A stretch of DNA of 64,000 nucleotides from Montifringilla adamsi (taxonomy: Eukaryota > Chordata > Aves > Passeriformes > Passeridae): NCBI GenBank assembly GCA_017590115.1, contig JAGGNK010006448.1:15129860-15193859 (forward strand), given 5' to 3'. The notes under the pieces were generated by a model. The model was not told where the DNA came from, made no database searches, and saw nothing but the letters and a program-made list of their open reading frames with translations. The first letter of the stretch is position 1. Each line of letters opens with the position of its first letter. This document shows positions 12,101 through 24,686 of this stretch, piece by piece. The translations under genes and the position numbers were made by a program.

Positions 12101-15100
12101 ATGGATCTTTCCATTTTAAAAGAACAGAGCAGTCCTCCACTCCTTGGAAAAAAAAAAAAATCTGATATAGAGCTAGAATGAGCTAGTGTTTTGGTTGTTG
12201 ATTTTTTTTTTCTGTTTTTTTTGCTGTATTAATCAGTTCTGCTGTTCAAAGTACAAGCAAAAAAAAAGTAATTACATCAAAGTATTATCTGGTTTCAAAA
12301 AATATTTGTATTTGTACACATATAATAGTTTTTTTCTGGAATACTTAATTTCTATATTTAGTAGGCCAGAACAAGACTCATCATGTTGATATTTCTGAAA
12401 AATTAAGTACAAGAAAAAAAGCAGTTAAAGGACTAAAATAGGTGTTATCTCTTATTTTGCCTGGCTCCACTTAAAAGACTTCTGACTAATTCTGAGAAAA
12501 AGAAATGGACAGACTTTTACACTGAGTTGCTTGACCCACATACCATGGAAACCACTTTCTCTTCTGTTTTAGAGAGGGTAGTACAGCTTACTCTGGAGAT
12601 GTACAAGGATAGCCTCTTCTTCCTGGCAGAGCCCAGAAGTGCTTCAAGCAGGACTCGAGGTATGGCTGGAAGCAATCAAAGAGGATTGGTGGGTTTTGAA
12701 TCATTGTGTGAATGCCTGAACCAGGTCACCTTCCTTTCCTGAGCTCTGAAATGCTTAGGGCAAGCTGATACTTCTGAATTCAATAAGCACAGCAACACAG
12801 ATGAAAATGTGAGTACTCAGGTTAGATTTATTCAGAGGAAGCTATCATTTTTAAGAGATGGAATAAGTAAAACTAAGATGTAAACTGATCCACACAGCAA
12901 AAGAATAGTTCTGGTTGTAAAAGAAAAAAAAAAAAACAACAAAACCCCCCAGTATTACTCACAGAAAAAAAAAAATAGAATGTGCTGTTAATTTAGTCAA
13001 GTTTTCTTGACTAATCTAAAACTATGGCAGTCAAGGAATCAGCATGGCAATGAGAAATCATATCTCTGTCCAATGCTGTAGATACAGTAAATAAATCCGT
13101 GAGAAATCTGTGAGGAATGCCTGGTCTAAAGGCTTTGAACTGCATCTGTATCACTCCTTAGCAAAGCTAGCCAGCCAGCTTGTCGGTCTGTCTGTCCTGT
13201 TCTTCTCATTATGTCGTATGGTCTGTAAACTAAATTTCCAAAGTCCTGAGCAGTGTTGTGTAAAGATATATAACTAATTTAAGGGATATCAGCTACAGAC
13301 CAGATTCACCAGGGCCGTTTTGCTGCTTTGTGTCATGATGGCAGCAAAAAGCAGCTGTAAATCCAACTAGAGCAGAAAAACTTACAGCTGCTTTGCTGTG
13401 TCAAAGAGATGCAAAACAGCAACAGCTCACTGATGGATCCTTCATATAAAATCTCCAAATAAAATTTGCTATCATAAATATAATGGTTTAAGATAATATT
13501 TTGAATAATTCTGTGGCCTAAAAAGAAAAATTATATATATAAAAAAGGCTGCTGTTTCTGTTATGAACATTTACACATGGATTCTTTGGAGAATGTCAAA
13601 TAATAAGAGATGCTATATAGCATAGTCTATCTCACAACCATTTTGAGGTTGCATTGAGAATTACAGATGAAATGAGAAAGAAAATAATTGTAATTTAAAT
13701 TAATTTTTATGGGAGTCTTTCTCTGACAAAATAAAGTTACAAAGGTCAAGGGAAGGGAAAAGAAGATAATTCTATTTTTCTAGCAAATACAAACACATTT
13801 ACAATTTTGAAAATATTTCCTTTGGAATTATTCTTTTTATTTTCTGAATAACATCACAACCAAACAAAACCAAAAGATAATTTACAAAGGAAACATACAG
13901 GAAAAATTATTAAAGCTCATGAAACAGCATTTCTCTGCATTATCGTCTGTCTTATTTACTGATCATAGATGAACATGAATGCTCTTTTGCCTCCTGTCTA
14001 TGTTTTATGATTTAGATTGACATTTTGGAAACATGAATTTTCTGACACTTCTCTTGTGGCACTTGTTATGAGTATAGTGTCTCATAAATTTGTGCTAGTC
14101 TTGAAGGTGGTACCTCATGATTATGTTCAGATTTTACAGTTATGTGTGACAGCAACAAATGATTAATTCAGAAGAAGGTCTTGCTTGGCAGTTAGAATTT
14201 TGTTTTTCATATCTTATTTCTCAGTAAGCATTGAAATAATTTTAGTACTTGCATCTAAGTAACAATATTGATAATGTCCATAATTTTGTGATGATAACTT
14301 ATTTATCAGAATTTCTGTTGGAAATTAGAAACATTTAGAGAATTCTTTACAGACAGTAAAGACACTTATGCATCTTCAGGCTGTGAAGCTGTGTTAAAGA
14401 GTATGCATCACACTATTCCAGTTCATATTTTTTGATAACTTTTCCCAACTGAAGTCTGAGTAATATAATGGTAGAAATGTAATTTTGGTGTAAAAGACTT
14501 ACTGATCAAGATTTTAGTCTCAATACAGAACTGACTATGGTGTGGTTATGTTTTACAATTAAAAAAAAAAAAACAAATAAAAAACCAAGTGTTAACTGTT
14601 TTAAATTTGTGGATTTGGTGGTTTTTTTTTTTTTCTGTTTCATTAATGTGTTTTATTTATTAGAATTCAGTAGATGTGTTACTGTCCAGCCTTAGGTACA
14701 ACAACATAATAATATCACAACTTTTAACATTGTCTTAAAAGAAGAAAACTATTGAGTTTTGAAAGGATTGTCTAAACAATTAGAGTTCAACAAGGCTTGG
14801 ACATCCATGTAGACATGGAGGAGTTCCAGGAGGGAATACAGGTGTGTTTCTCTGAGAAAGATGATCTTAAATATCCTTCAAATCTACATCACTCAACTAG
14901 CTTGCCATGCCCAGTTTGTCTGAACAAAGAGGTTACGTTGAAGCAGAATTAAGGTACAGCTAGGACTTCTGGATATTAATCCGTCCTGTAGCAAAATTTA
15001 AGCATGGGACTGCTTTCTCTTTCGCCATTCTTTATTCTTCTATTGCCATTCCTCAAAGCTCCACCAGAAGGAGAAATTAGGCAGATTCTGGTGGAGGATC

Positions 15101-18100
15101 CCAAAGTCTCTAAGAGACATTGCCTATGCTGGGTTCCCAGTGAGTCAGAACAGCTCAACTTCAGTTGTGGAGATATCTCTGGTCACCTGGGAAGCCAGCA
15201 GAACACTCAATTTCTTTACCACCTATGAATCTAGAGTATATATTCATGGAAACTGGTGAGTGGTCCCAAGGCTCATAATTTTCTTAGTTTTACATAGGTG
15301 TGTAATCTCCTGGTCTGTCAGAAGCAAGCCATAAAGTAATGTTTGATGGCAATCTGTGAGCTGAAACAACAGAGCTTTTTCTTTTTTTTTTTTTTTGCCA
15401 AATAACATGGCACTCACCTCTAAGATTTCTTCACAAAAGAATGCTCTAGTTGATATAATTCTGGATTACACTCAATGTGTCACAATCTCCCAGCAGAAAA
15501 ATATAATGACTTGCCATTTTTTGAACTTTTTCAAGAAGAGAAGAATGAAAAATAATACTGTGAAAGTTGAGTGACCTTAACAAACGCAAACAAGGCTATG
15601 TTAAAATTCAAAGATGAAGAGCTGTGTAAATTTGTGGATATTTGATCTGCAATGAAGTCTGTGCTTCTGTTGTAGTATAGAAAATACAGCCTCTTCTCCA
15701 GTGTGAAAAGGTTTAGTGAAAATTATGCTTTCAAAAAAGTTGTAAAAGATCTGTAGACAACTAAGTTCCACTTCTTCAGAATAAGAACTGTGATGATCTG
15801 AGCAATATAATTTATAATGACTTTTAACTCCATTCTCCTTAGTTAAGCACATAAGTATTTACAGGATAAAGTCTATAAGATTTACTTTTAAGTATTTGTT
15901 GTAATTTCGGGGTACAAAAATGTTGAGTGCAAATTACTGCATGTTTTGCAGATGGATAATGATGTGAAAGTTAACTGTTTTTCTGTACCTGGTGCATACA
16001 ATGAAAGTTAGTTTCATCAAAATTTTTGCACCTTCATTGCCTTATTCATGTTGGAACTTTCTTAAAAACATGGTAATACTTGTGGCTGGGCAACATTAAA
16101 AAAAAAGGTAATGAAAAAGGACAACTATTTTATAAAGATATTCAAAATATGGACACAGTTGTAGTTTAATTTGTTGAAATACAATTGGGCGGTGTAAAAT
16201 AATCCACATTAGCATCTAGCTGTCAGTGATAAAAATGCCTGAATAATCATTCCCTGGACTCAGTTTCATAGTGTTATAATAATTAACACAAAAGAACTTC
16301 AAAACAAATGCAATTGTGCTACACTTATTAGCAGGAGGCCATTGTGTGTATTCTCAGGAGTTTTATTTGAATAAAATTAGTGCATCCATATCCATGACAG
16401 CTCTCACTGGGATAAAAAATCTCTCTCCCTGAAAACTTTTATAAAGAGAATTCAGATTTGATTTTTAAATGTGTTTTAAATCAGCTGAATCTAAGATCTC
16501 AGAAAATTAAAGAAATAACACTTAAATAATAGTTCATCCAATTCTCTGTTTACAGAAGTTCATAACATTTAAAGCAATTAGTTTTTCTTCAAGTTTTTAT
16601 ATTGTAAGTCCTCTGTATGTGGTTTGAATATTTTACTATACTCTTGACAAGCTTTATGAAATATTCTCCCTGATATTTGCATAACAGCAATGTGGATTAT
16701 AGACTTTTTGAACAATTTATACAATTATTTGTAACAACCTTGAATGCTCCTCATATTTCTAGATAGAAACATTATTAAGGCTTGGAGATAGACAAGATCA
16801 CAACAACAAATACTCAACTTCATGAAAAAGTAATATTATGTAGTAGAATTACTGGAGAAGGCATGTCCTAAAGTAAGTATTGACAATAATAAAATTCAAC
16901 TTTCATATAAATAAATCCAACATCACTGTGTGGTTGGCAAACATCACTAAACTGATATGTTATGTTATATGTGTTAATTTACTTTGAGATACATATGTGA
17001 CTTTAAATAATAGCAAGAGTAAATATTTTTAAGTCTTTTTAAACAAGAAGATAATTGTTTGTAATTATCTGGCATAATAGATTCCAATGAGGAGGAGTTT
17101 AATTATAAAAGGTTAAATAAGTGTAATCTATTATTAATGTGAATAACTGCAAATGACTTAAGAAATGTTTGAAACTATATCTGCTCAGGTTTGTAGTTGT
17201 TGTCAAAGGTTATGTAACATATTAGAGCTGCTACAGTTACACATCCTGAATTTTTATTTTTCAACAATAACTTTAACTTTTTTCCTCCATAGTACTGTGC
17301 CAGTACTGCCTTACCTGCCAAAATTAATAGATAAAATTTTATTGTCAGTGACATACTGCATATGGCCTGAGGCTAAAACATCAAAGTTCTGTGAAACAAG
17401 TCTGTTTGAGGGAAGATCCTGAAAATGAAAATGCATATATTTGCATGAATTCATGAGATCACTGGAAATAAGCAGCAATGGTCAATTACAGAACTAACAC
17501 ATTTCCACACTAATAGGATGGAACACTGAGTTCAGAAAGTTGGGGGAGCTTATTTTTATTTACTTTTTTCTTTTAATGAATGGAAGAACACTCATAAGCT
17601 GCACTTTCAAAAGTCAAGCTAAATGTAGGTGTCTGGGGTTTTTTTTTGATTTGCAGGAAACCCTCAAGGTTAATGATATGAAATGCTGATAATTGTTGCT
17701 CATATTTTCAAAGTTCATGTAGGGAGCAATCCAACAACAGAATCTTTAGAAACAGGATATCTAAGGCACTGAAGTTGTTACATTATGATGAGCTGCATGA
17801 GGGTGTTTTTATAATAGTCTTCAATGGAGTTGTAGATTGGAACATAATAGCTTTGTGCTAGAAATAGGCATGAAAGAACAATTCTCCAAAAGAGTCTTGT
17901 ACTTGCCACGTTGACTAATTTGTCTCCATTAGCTCCCTTTATTGATGATGAGGATAGATTTTTTTTTTCCTTGTGGTTTAAGTGTTTGAAAAAATTAGAT
18001 CTCCAGGTAATTCACCAGGTCAGGGTGGAACAGAAGGAATATGTGGTAGCTGATGTCTTTAGAACCCCAGGCTACCAAGCTCAAATTTAACATTTTATTT

Positions 18101-21039
18101 CATTTATCAAGGAACATTATTTTAGTGAAAAATGCCCTAAATTACCAATGTAGGTAGGCAGGTGGGATCACAGATATAAAATCTCTTTAATGCTGGGAGC
18201 TCTAAATGGAGGTGCAGCACCATAACACTGTCTTGTTTCCAGTTGAGAACTGTACATAAATATTTGACTAGCACAGCCAGAACTTTCAAGTCTGTGCTAT
18301 ATTGTGCTAATGGAAATTTGGTTTGTTAACTTTTGTCTTCCATAGCTTTCTGTCTCTTTCTAACTGAAAATTCATTCTGAGTTCATCACAAATATGTGCC
18401 TGGATGGCAACACCATTTCCATTTATCCTTCCTGTGGCAGTTTGTAATAGTTCTGCAGGATGGAGTGGCTGGGTTGAGGGACTGGGTCCCGTGCCCAGGG
18501 TAGAACATGCCTTTCAATGAGAACAGACACTCCTTTATTTCCAGCAGTGGCAGCCTGGCTGCACAAGCAGCAGCATATCCTCCTTCCCCAGGAATGCCTG
18601 GACTCTTGTGGAAGCAGTTGCATCTTTTTAGCCATCCTGCAAAACCACTGTCTCTCTGTTTTCCCCTCAGCAGCTCTCTTGCAGTGCCTGGCAGGTTTCT
18701 GAGTAGGAAGGGGAGGTAGCAAACCAGTGTGAGCCAAGGCACATTTGCTGCAGCCAAGTACAACAGGCTTCCTCTGGATGCTGAAAGTAACAAAGTGATG
18801 GCACTTTCATCCTGTGCCTCTCCCTTCTCACCCTCCTGCCAATTTCATCAGATGGTTCAATTGTTGCCTTCTGATCTCTCTCTTTTTTCTCTGTCCTCAA
18901 AACTGATCCCATTGGTAAAATTCAGCACCTACTTTCAGGCAGAAACTTTTTCTTGTGACAATAGCTGTGATTATGGTACAGGGTTCAGAACGCGCTGTTA
19001 CTGCTCATTTCATTGGCAGAATAAAATTTGAAGCAGTTTAGTCCTAGATCCACAAATGTAGGCAAATACCTAATATCTGCTTAATTTGTATGAAGTCAGA
19101 TACTTAGGTGCCTTTTGGAGTCTGGATCTTAGTGTTTGCTTTCTTCTGAGTATGTGTGTGATTTTCTGTAATTGCATTACAGGGGAAGTGGAGTTTTAAG
19201 ATCTTTAGACAGCAGAATGAGGTTTTGTGGTTGGCTTTGAATGCTGATATGTTATAATAATGCAGAAACTTTTATTCATATGATTAGGAATTCATAGGTT
19301 TACTTGATATCTCCATAGTCTGAATATATCCAACATAGTCACAGACAGAGTAAATGAAATAAAAACCTTAAATGCCAATTTACTGGTAGGAATTTATTAC
19401 CACAAAATTGATTAATGTTTGCATTTAATGTCAAGTTTTGGTTCTTATTATTAAATTGGTTAGGTATGGTTTAAAGTTCTGATTAGCTCAATGAAAAATG
19501 TTAGTCAGTTTTGCCTTAGAAATCTGAAATGGTAAACATTAATGTGCTTCAGTATGTGAGTACAAAAACCAAACGGATCATCACTGAGCTGCTAAGTTAT
19601 AGAGGATCAGATAAATATTATAAGAACAGATACTTTTCATTCAATTGGGCCTTTACATTTTAAAGACAGTAAATTACTCAATTTTGCATTGTTTAGTTAT
19701 TTCATAAGAGGCACCAATCCATTAATTACAGTTTCAGGTTTTTACTGATTCTGTTGAATTACATGGCTGCAGAGCAGTCTAGTGTCAGGGTCATCAACAG
19801 CAACATTGGAAAATAAATTGGTAATATGAGAGACATTTCAGAACAGGTACTTTGCAATACTAGTTCTATTAAATTAATCCTTCTCCAATTTCCAATTGAA
19901 GAATTCATACACTTCTCAAAAAGACTGGGAGATAAACCACATGGGACCTCTTTTCAGGCCACTTTCCTCTTGTTCTCACACCTCCTGTCTTTTCACTGAT
20001 CATCATGGAGGACAGATGAATTGATCTTGAGATTATTTTCTTTGTTCACTCTTTCCACAATTTTAGATACTCCTAAGACTTTGAAGAGATGCCTAAGGTA
20101 GGCTTTAGAATTAACACACAGGAAAAGAGGATTAGGCAAGGACTGTCCCTGTAAGTCAAAACCACTGTATGTTCAAAATTACTGAGGCTCAAATCTTGGG
20201 TAGATTACCCCAGAGATGCTATGCTTTGTTCGGCTGTGATATGCGGTGGCATATAACTTCAATATTCTGTCAACCCTTTCGGATTACATCTCTATCTTTT
20301 TTTCACTTACAATTGCAGTGGACTGAATGGGATTCTCCAGTTATCCTTTTCCTGTGTTTTGATCCAATTTACATATGCAGACATATTCTTACCAGTCAAG
20401 ACAGCACAAGAAGTTTCAGCAGCATGCAACTTCTTCACTCCCAAGTAAATTGGGCAGTGAGGCACTGGTAAATCACATTTGCCTTTTAGATCTGTGATAA
20501 AAGAATGTTATTAACCCTATTCAAGTTTAATTTCAGGTGACTTTGGCCAACAGGACAATAATTGCTTTTGCATGCATTCTGGTGGTTATTTGACCCAAGA
20601 ACAGGCATCTGAATTAATAAACAGACAGCAGCCACATTTCACAACAGACACTTTTCTGCTCTCAGCAGTTTAAGAAAGACATTAAAAAGACAGTGTCCCT
20701 TGTTTTTGGACTTCATTGATTGGGCTACTTTCAATTCATCATGTCCTAATTGTTTAATAAGATAGATTTGGTGAATTGATGAATGTGCTGATATTCATTA
20801 AGTCCGTTGGGAGTATGATACTTAGGAATCGGTTTGGTTTAATTTGCTCAATTATGCTGACAAGAGGGGTATGGTGGGATGTCAAAACTGAGTGGACAAG
20901 ACCTATATGAATGTGATTATGTGTCTTCCAGGTATTTACATACATGAGAAAGGAGTCCCTTCTTGTATATGTAAATATCATACAGTGTGAAATAGGTCGA
21001 ATTACACTGGAATGCCATAGTGAGATACAGAAGCCAAGG
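9127..21039. other. AT-rich non-coding DNA; isolated chance ORFs
   Basis: No gene or transposon is recognised with confidence. The longest frame is 9407-9919 on the minus strand (170 codons); it has no recognisable domain or splice context. A GC-richer stretch at about 18400-18900 leaves several frames open at once on both strands, which is what low stop density produces. A poly(A) run with scattered C lies at 12920-12950, poly(T) at 10270-10284 and 15378-15395, and a poly(A) run at 14561-14573. Confidence 0.55.
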
Positions 21040-21951
21040 ACAAAAGTCTGAGGTGGCTGGATTGGCTTGGAGCAGAAAAAGCTGCAGGATGTCTGGTTCT
21101 CTGAACCCTAACCCAAAACAGAATAGAATCTCAGCGCTACACCTGAGGTCCCCATCACCTTCGGTGGCCCAGATCAGATAAGTTGAGGTAGCCTTGTAGA
21201 TGTTCTGCTGTGATCCTCTTGGCACATCCTTTCCAGTAGCAGTATCCCAGGAGCTGTAGGCTCTGTGGCTGCCTGAGCCCCAACCCAACCCTAATGAGAT
21301 ACTGTTGAGCTCCCAGTCTCCATGGGTGTCCTGGTTTTGAAAGGTGTGAAGACAGCAATGTTAGCGCCATGAAATGACACACTGGGCATACGTTTTCCAC
21401 CCCCAGTTTCCCTGGGATTATGGAATTTATGGCTGTCAAAGCCATAACCCTAGCCATAAATAAGACTAGGTTCTGTTCCAAGTTCCCTACCACCAGAGGT
21501 GCTCCACATTAGAAAGGTGTGGATGCAGCAGTGTTGGTGTCCTTTCACTATTTTTCTGCATGTGTATTCCAGCCTTATCGTCACTGGAGGTGTAGACTCA
21601 ATGACCCTCTGAACCCTAAGTCATCCTAACCATAATGGAATTATGACACTGTGGGTGCAGTCCCCATTACAGTGAGTGGCCTAGAATGGAAAATATGGAT
21701 GCAGCACCATTGGTGCCCTTGCTGTGATTCTTGTGGCATGCCTTTTCTAGTACCAGTGCTCCTGCAGCCGTAGGCACTGTGGCTAGCTGAACCCTAACCC
21801 TAACCCTAATGGGATCTTGGTGTTGCTGTTAAGTTCTCAGTCTCCATGGGTGTTCTAGATTTGAAAGGTGTTGGTACTCTAAACTGATGCACTGGGCACA
21901 TTTTCCAACCCCAATATCCCTGGGAATGTGAGCTTTCTGGATGGCAGTATT
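21040..21951. repeat. Diverged satellite-like block with telomere-like CCCTAA motifs
   Basis: Five related units of about 163-178 bp start at roughly 21103, 21275, 21437, 21611 and 21789, preceded by the tail of another unit (about 21040-21102). Most units begin with one to three CCCTAA or CCCTAA-like hexamers, clearest at 21790 (CCCTAACCCTAACCCTAA). They share internal words such as AGTCTCCATGGGTG, TTTGAAAGGTGT and a GTAGGCNCTGTGGCT-type end. Unit 1 is most like unit 4 and unit 2 most like unit 5, giving a higher-order period of about 508-514 bp (three monomers). The copies are well diverged, so the array is old. I do not recognise the family. It is more GC-rich than its flanks. Open frames inside it are repeat shadows. 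Confidence 0.8.
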
Positions 21952-23515
21952 GTTAGAGTTCAATGAATATTTTTGAAGTGCAAGGAATTCTTTTTAATAT
22001 TCCCTGCCTCTGTAAATGCCAAATACACAGTGTAATACCAGTATCTATTTTGGAAGACAGTCTTAAGCTCAAGATTTATTCTTCATAACATGCTTTCAAT
22101 GTGTAAGGCAGAACAGAATAGGGTGCAAAGTGCCGCCTATTCTGAGTTCATTATATTGCAGTAATGTGTAAAGCTCTATTTAATTATGAGTAACTCATGA
22201 GCTAAGCTATTTAAAGTGGACTGATTTAGTTCAGGAAATGCTAGTAAGGTTAAAACTGAAACAGAAAAAATACCTCAAACAAAGTAAAAACAACAATACC
22301 CAATAAAAAAAAAAACCAAAAAAAACCAAAAAAAAACCCAAAACCCCAAACCAAACAACCAAACAAAAAAAAAAAAAAAAACCAAAAAGAAACCCCAATC
22401 CACAGTGCTGTGGGCAATGTAGCAGCTGATCTGATCTTTCCTTCTGGCCAGAAAAGCTCCCTAATCATATGTATACATTAGGGATGGTCTTGGGGTTGTC
22501 CCATGGGATGGACCACAATGTGGAAGCACAGCTGTAGTCATGCTGTGAATGTATTGACTAAATTTTAGATGCTGTAGGTCTCTGTGTCCTGCAGGAAAGA
22601 AAATGTAAAGCACACCAAGAAAATTCCAAGGGAATGAAATGAGAGCTGAAAATCTGGAATACCTTATAATGGTTAATGAAATCAAATTTTTAGGCTTCTG
22701 AATAGAGATATAACATGAGCCATCTGTATTGTTTTCTGAATATTTTAAAGTTATTACTTAACAGTGACTATTATTGCCCATAATATGATGAAAATTCATC
22801 TGTGAATTTTAATAGGTTGTTTATACTGAAGACCTACTATCAACTCCCTTGCTGATTAAAATTAGAATTTGAAAAGTGATTTAAAAAATTAGTATTAGAC
22901 TCTAAAGACATATATTCTGATTTTTGTCTTAAATTTTCAAAGATCTTATCATACATCTGATTTTGCAACTATTAGTTTGTATTCACTTGCCTTCCTCTTC
23001 CTCTTTACTAGGTCACCTTTTTTTAATATCTCTTTGGTAGAGGTTTAAAATTTTCACAATGTCACATTCAATTGCATTACACTTCCTTGATAAATAGAAA
23101 TAAATGAAATAGTAATTGCTTTAACTTTTTTTTTGTCTGAAAAATATTTCATAAAATGTGAAATAACATAACATTTTGTATCAATTTTTTAAAATTTAAA
23201 ATGTAATTTATCAACTCCTTGTCATGCAATATTGAAAGGGTGAAACAGTTGAGGCTAGAATACAAAACTGCAAATACAGCTTTGTGAAAAACACACAAAA
23301 ATACATCAAATAAAATTATTTAGTATTTCTTTCCTGAAACTGAAACCAGGTGCTTGAGATGCCATAAAATAAATGCCTATAAAAACATGTTACAAGTTCC
23401 TATACAATCCTGGTCATCATCTGAATGTATTTTGGGGAAAAAAAAAATCTGATCACATATTATGCTAAGTTTTAATTATAGTATGCAGATACATACATGT
23501 CTATCTTATGAGCAC
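21952..23515. other. AT-rich non-coding DNA
   Basis: No gene is recognised. The stretch holds the A/C-rich tract listed at 22302-22397. The 72-74 codon minus-strand frames near 22250-22685 partly translate that tract. Confidence 0.6.
22302..22397. repeat. A/C-rich tract (AAAAACC-type)
   Basis: An irregular run of A with CC, CCC and CCCC interruptions, including 18 A at about 22365-22382. It is one of several similar A/C (or T/G on the other strand) tracts in the window. Confidence 0.85.
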
Positions 23516-24198
23516 ATAGAATCATAGAAAAGTTTGGGTAGAAAGGGACCTTTAAAAGCCATCTAGTCCAACCCCCATGGATATCTTCCACTAGATCAGG
23601 CTGTGCAGAGCCTCACCCAATCTGATGAAAGTTTCCAAGGACTGCGAATCTACCACTTCTCTGAGCAACCTGTTCCAGTGTTTCACCACCCTCATTGTAA
23701 AAAACCCATCTTCCTTACATCTAATCTAAATTGCCTTTCTTTTAGCTTAAAGCCATTACCTCCTGTTCTGTTGCAACAGGTCCTGCTAAAAAGTTTGTCT
23801 CTATCTTCCTTGAAGGCTTCCTTTAGGTGGTAGAAGGAACCTCTATAATGAATCTTCAGGACTTTCAATCACAACTATAGATAAAGGGGAATAATTCTGC
23901 TTTCCTATACAACTGTTCCAAATGCTGGAAGGCTGCTATAAAATCTCCTTGAAACTCTTCTCCAGTACGAACAACCCTAGCTGTCTCAACCTGCCTTCGT
24001 GGGAGAGGTATTCTATTCTCCTGATCATTACTGTAGCCCTGCTCCAGACAGTGTCCAACAGGTCAATGTCCTTTCTGTGATGAGGATTTTTTTGCTGAAT
24101 GCAGCACCCCAGGTGGGGTCTCACAAGATCAGTGCTGAAGGGCAGAATCCCCTCCCTTGACCTCCTAGCCCTGCTCCTTTTGTTGCAACCTAGGATTA
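23516..24198 (-). mobile_element. CR1 LINE, 5'-truncated 3' part
   Basis: Read on the minus strand this ends with the typical CR1 3' terminus (ATAGAATCATAGAA on the plus strand at 23516), preceded by the family's GTTGGACTAGATG-like and AGGTCCCTTTC-like blocks. Further into the element, decayed minus-strand frames at 23936-24124 include residues resembling the C-terminal end of the CR1 ORF2 reverse transcriptase (…LLDTVWSRATVMIRR…LRQLGLFVLEKS). About 680 bp of the full multi-kilobase LINE remain, so it is 5'-truncated as most CR1 copies are, with stops and frame breaks. It is not functional. CR1 normally makes no target-site duplication and none is seen. Confidence 0.93.
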
Positions 24199-24476
24199 AT
24201 TAATTCATATTGTTTATTTATTTGTTTTACTTGCAAGGTTTTCTTGAATTGGCACACTGAATGGTGAGGTTAAAAAAAATTAATTGAATTGGCTTTAGAA
24301 ACATCTGAGAAATATTTTTTCAATTTGTCAGCAGTAATAGCTGCTGTTTATTAAATCAAGCCTTTTAAGCCATGATATATCAAATATGTAATGCAACAGT
24401 AGTGATTTGCTACATTCTGGAATTCTAGCTTTCATCTATGGAGGATCTCAGGAATTTTAAAAATTAATAGGTAGGG

Positions 24477-24562
24477 GTTTTTTTGTTCAGTGGGGTGGTG
24501 TTTTTTTCTGATTTTGTTTAGTTTGGTTTGGTTTTTGGTTGTTTTTAATTTTTTTTTCTTTT
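24477..24562. repeat. T/G-rich tract (GGTTT/TTTTG-type)
   Basis: T runs broken by GG, GGG and TTTGG units, including TTTGGTTTGGTTTTTGG near 24521. It is the same compositional type as the tracts at 39763 and 59464. Confidence 0.8.
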
Positions 24563-24632
24563 TTATGGTAAAAACACTTTAGAGGAGATGAATTTGGCCT
24601 TAGTAGAGCTCAGTTTCTAACTTCTAGAGCTA

Positions 24633-24686
24633 TTCTGTTATTCTGAAGAATTTGGACTTTTCTGTTATTCTGAAGAATTTGGATGA
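24633..24686. repeat. Tandem duplication, 2 x 27 bp
   Basis: TTCTGTTATTCTGAAGAATT followed by TGGA occurs at 24633 and again at 24660, in tandem with period 27. The copies are identical over at least 24 bases, so this is a recent slippage or duplication event. Confidence 0.9.

Noticed and set aside
18386..18793. 135-codon minus-strand ORF as a gene
   Set aside because: Other frames are open over the same interval on both strands, as expected from locally higher GC; no domain or splice signal supports it.
21155..21493. 112-codon minus-strand ORF and the overlapping 123-codon ORF
   Set aside because: Both lie in the satellite-like block and cross monomer boundaries.
21790..21810. CCCTAACCCTAACCCTAA as a real telomere or chromosome end
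   Set aside because: Only three perfect hexamers are present, inside a satellite-like monomer with non-telomeric sequence on both sides; interstitial origin is far more likely.
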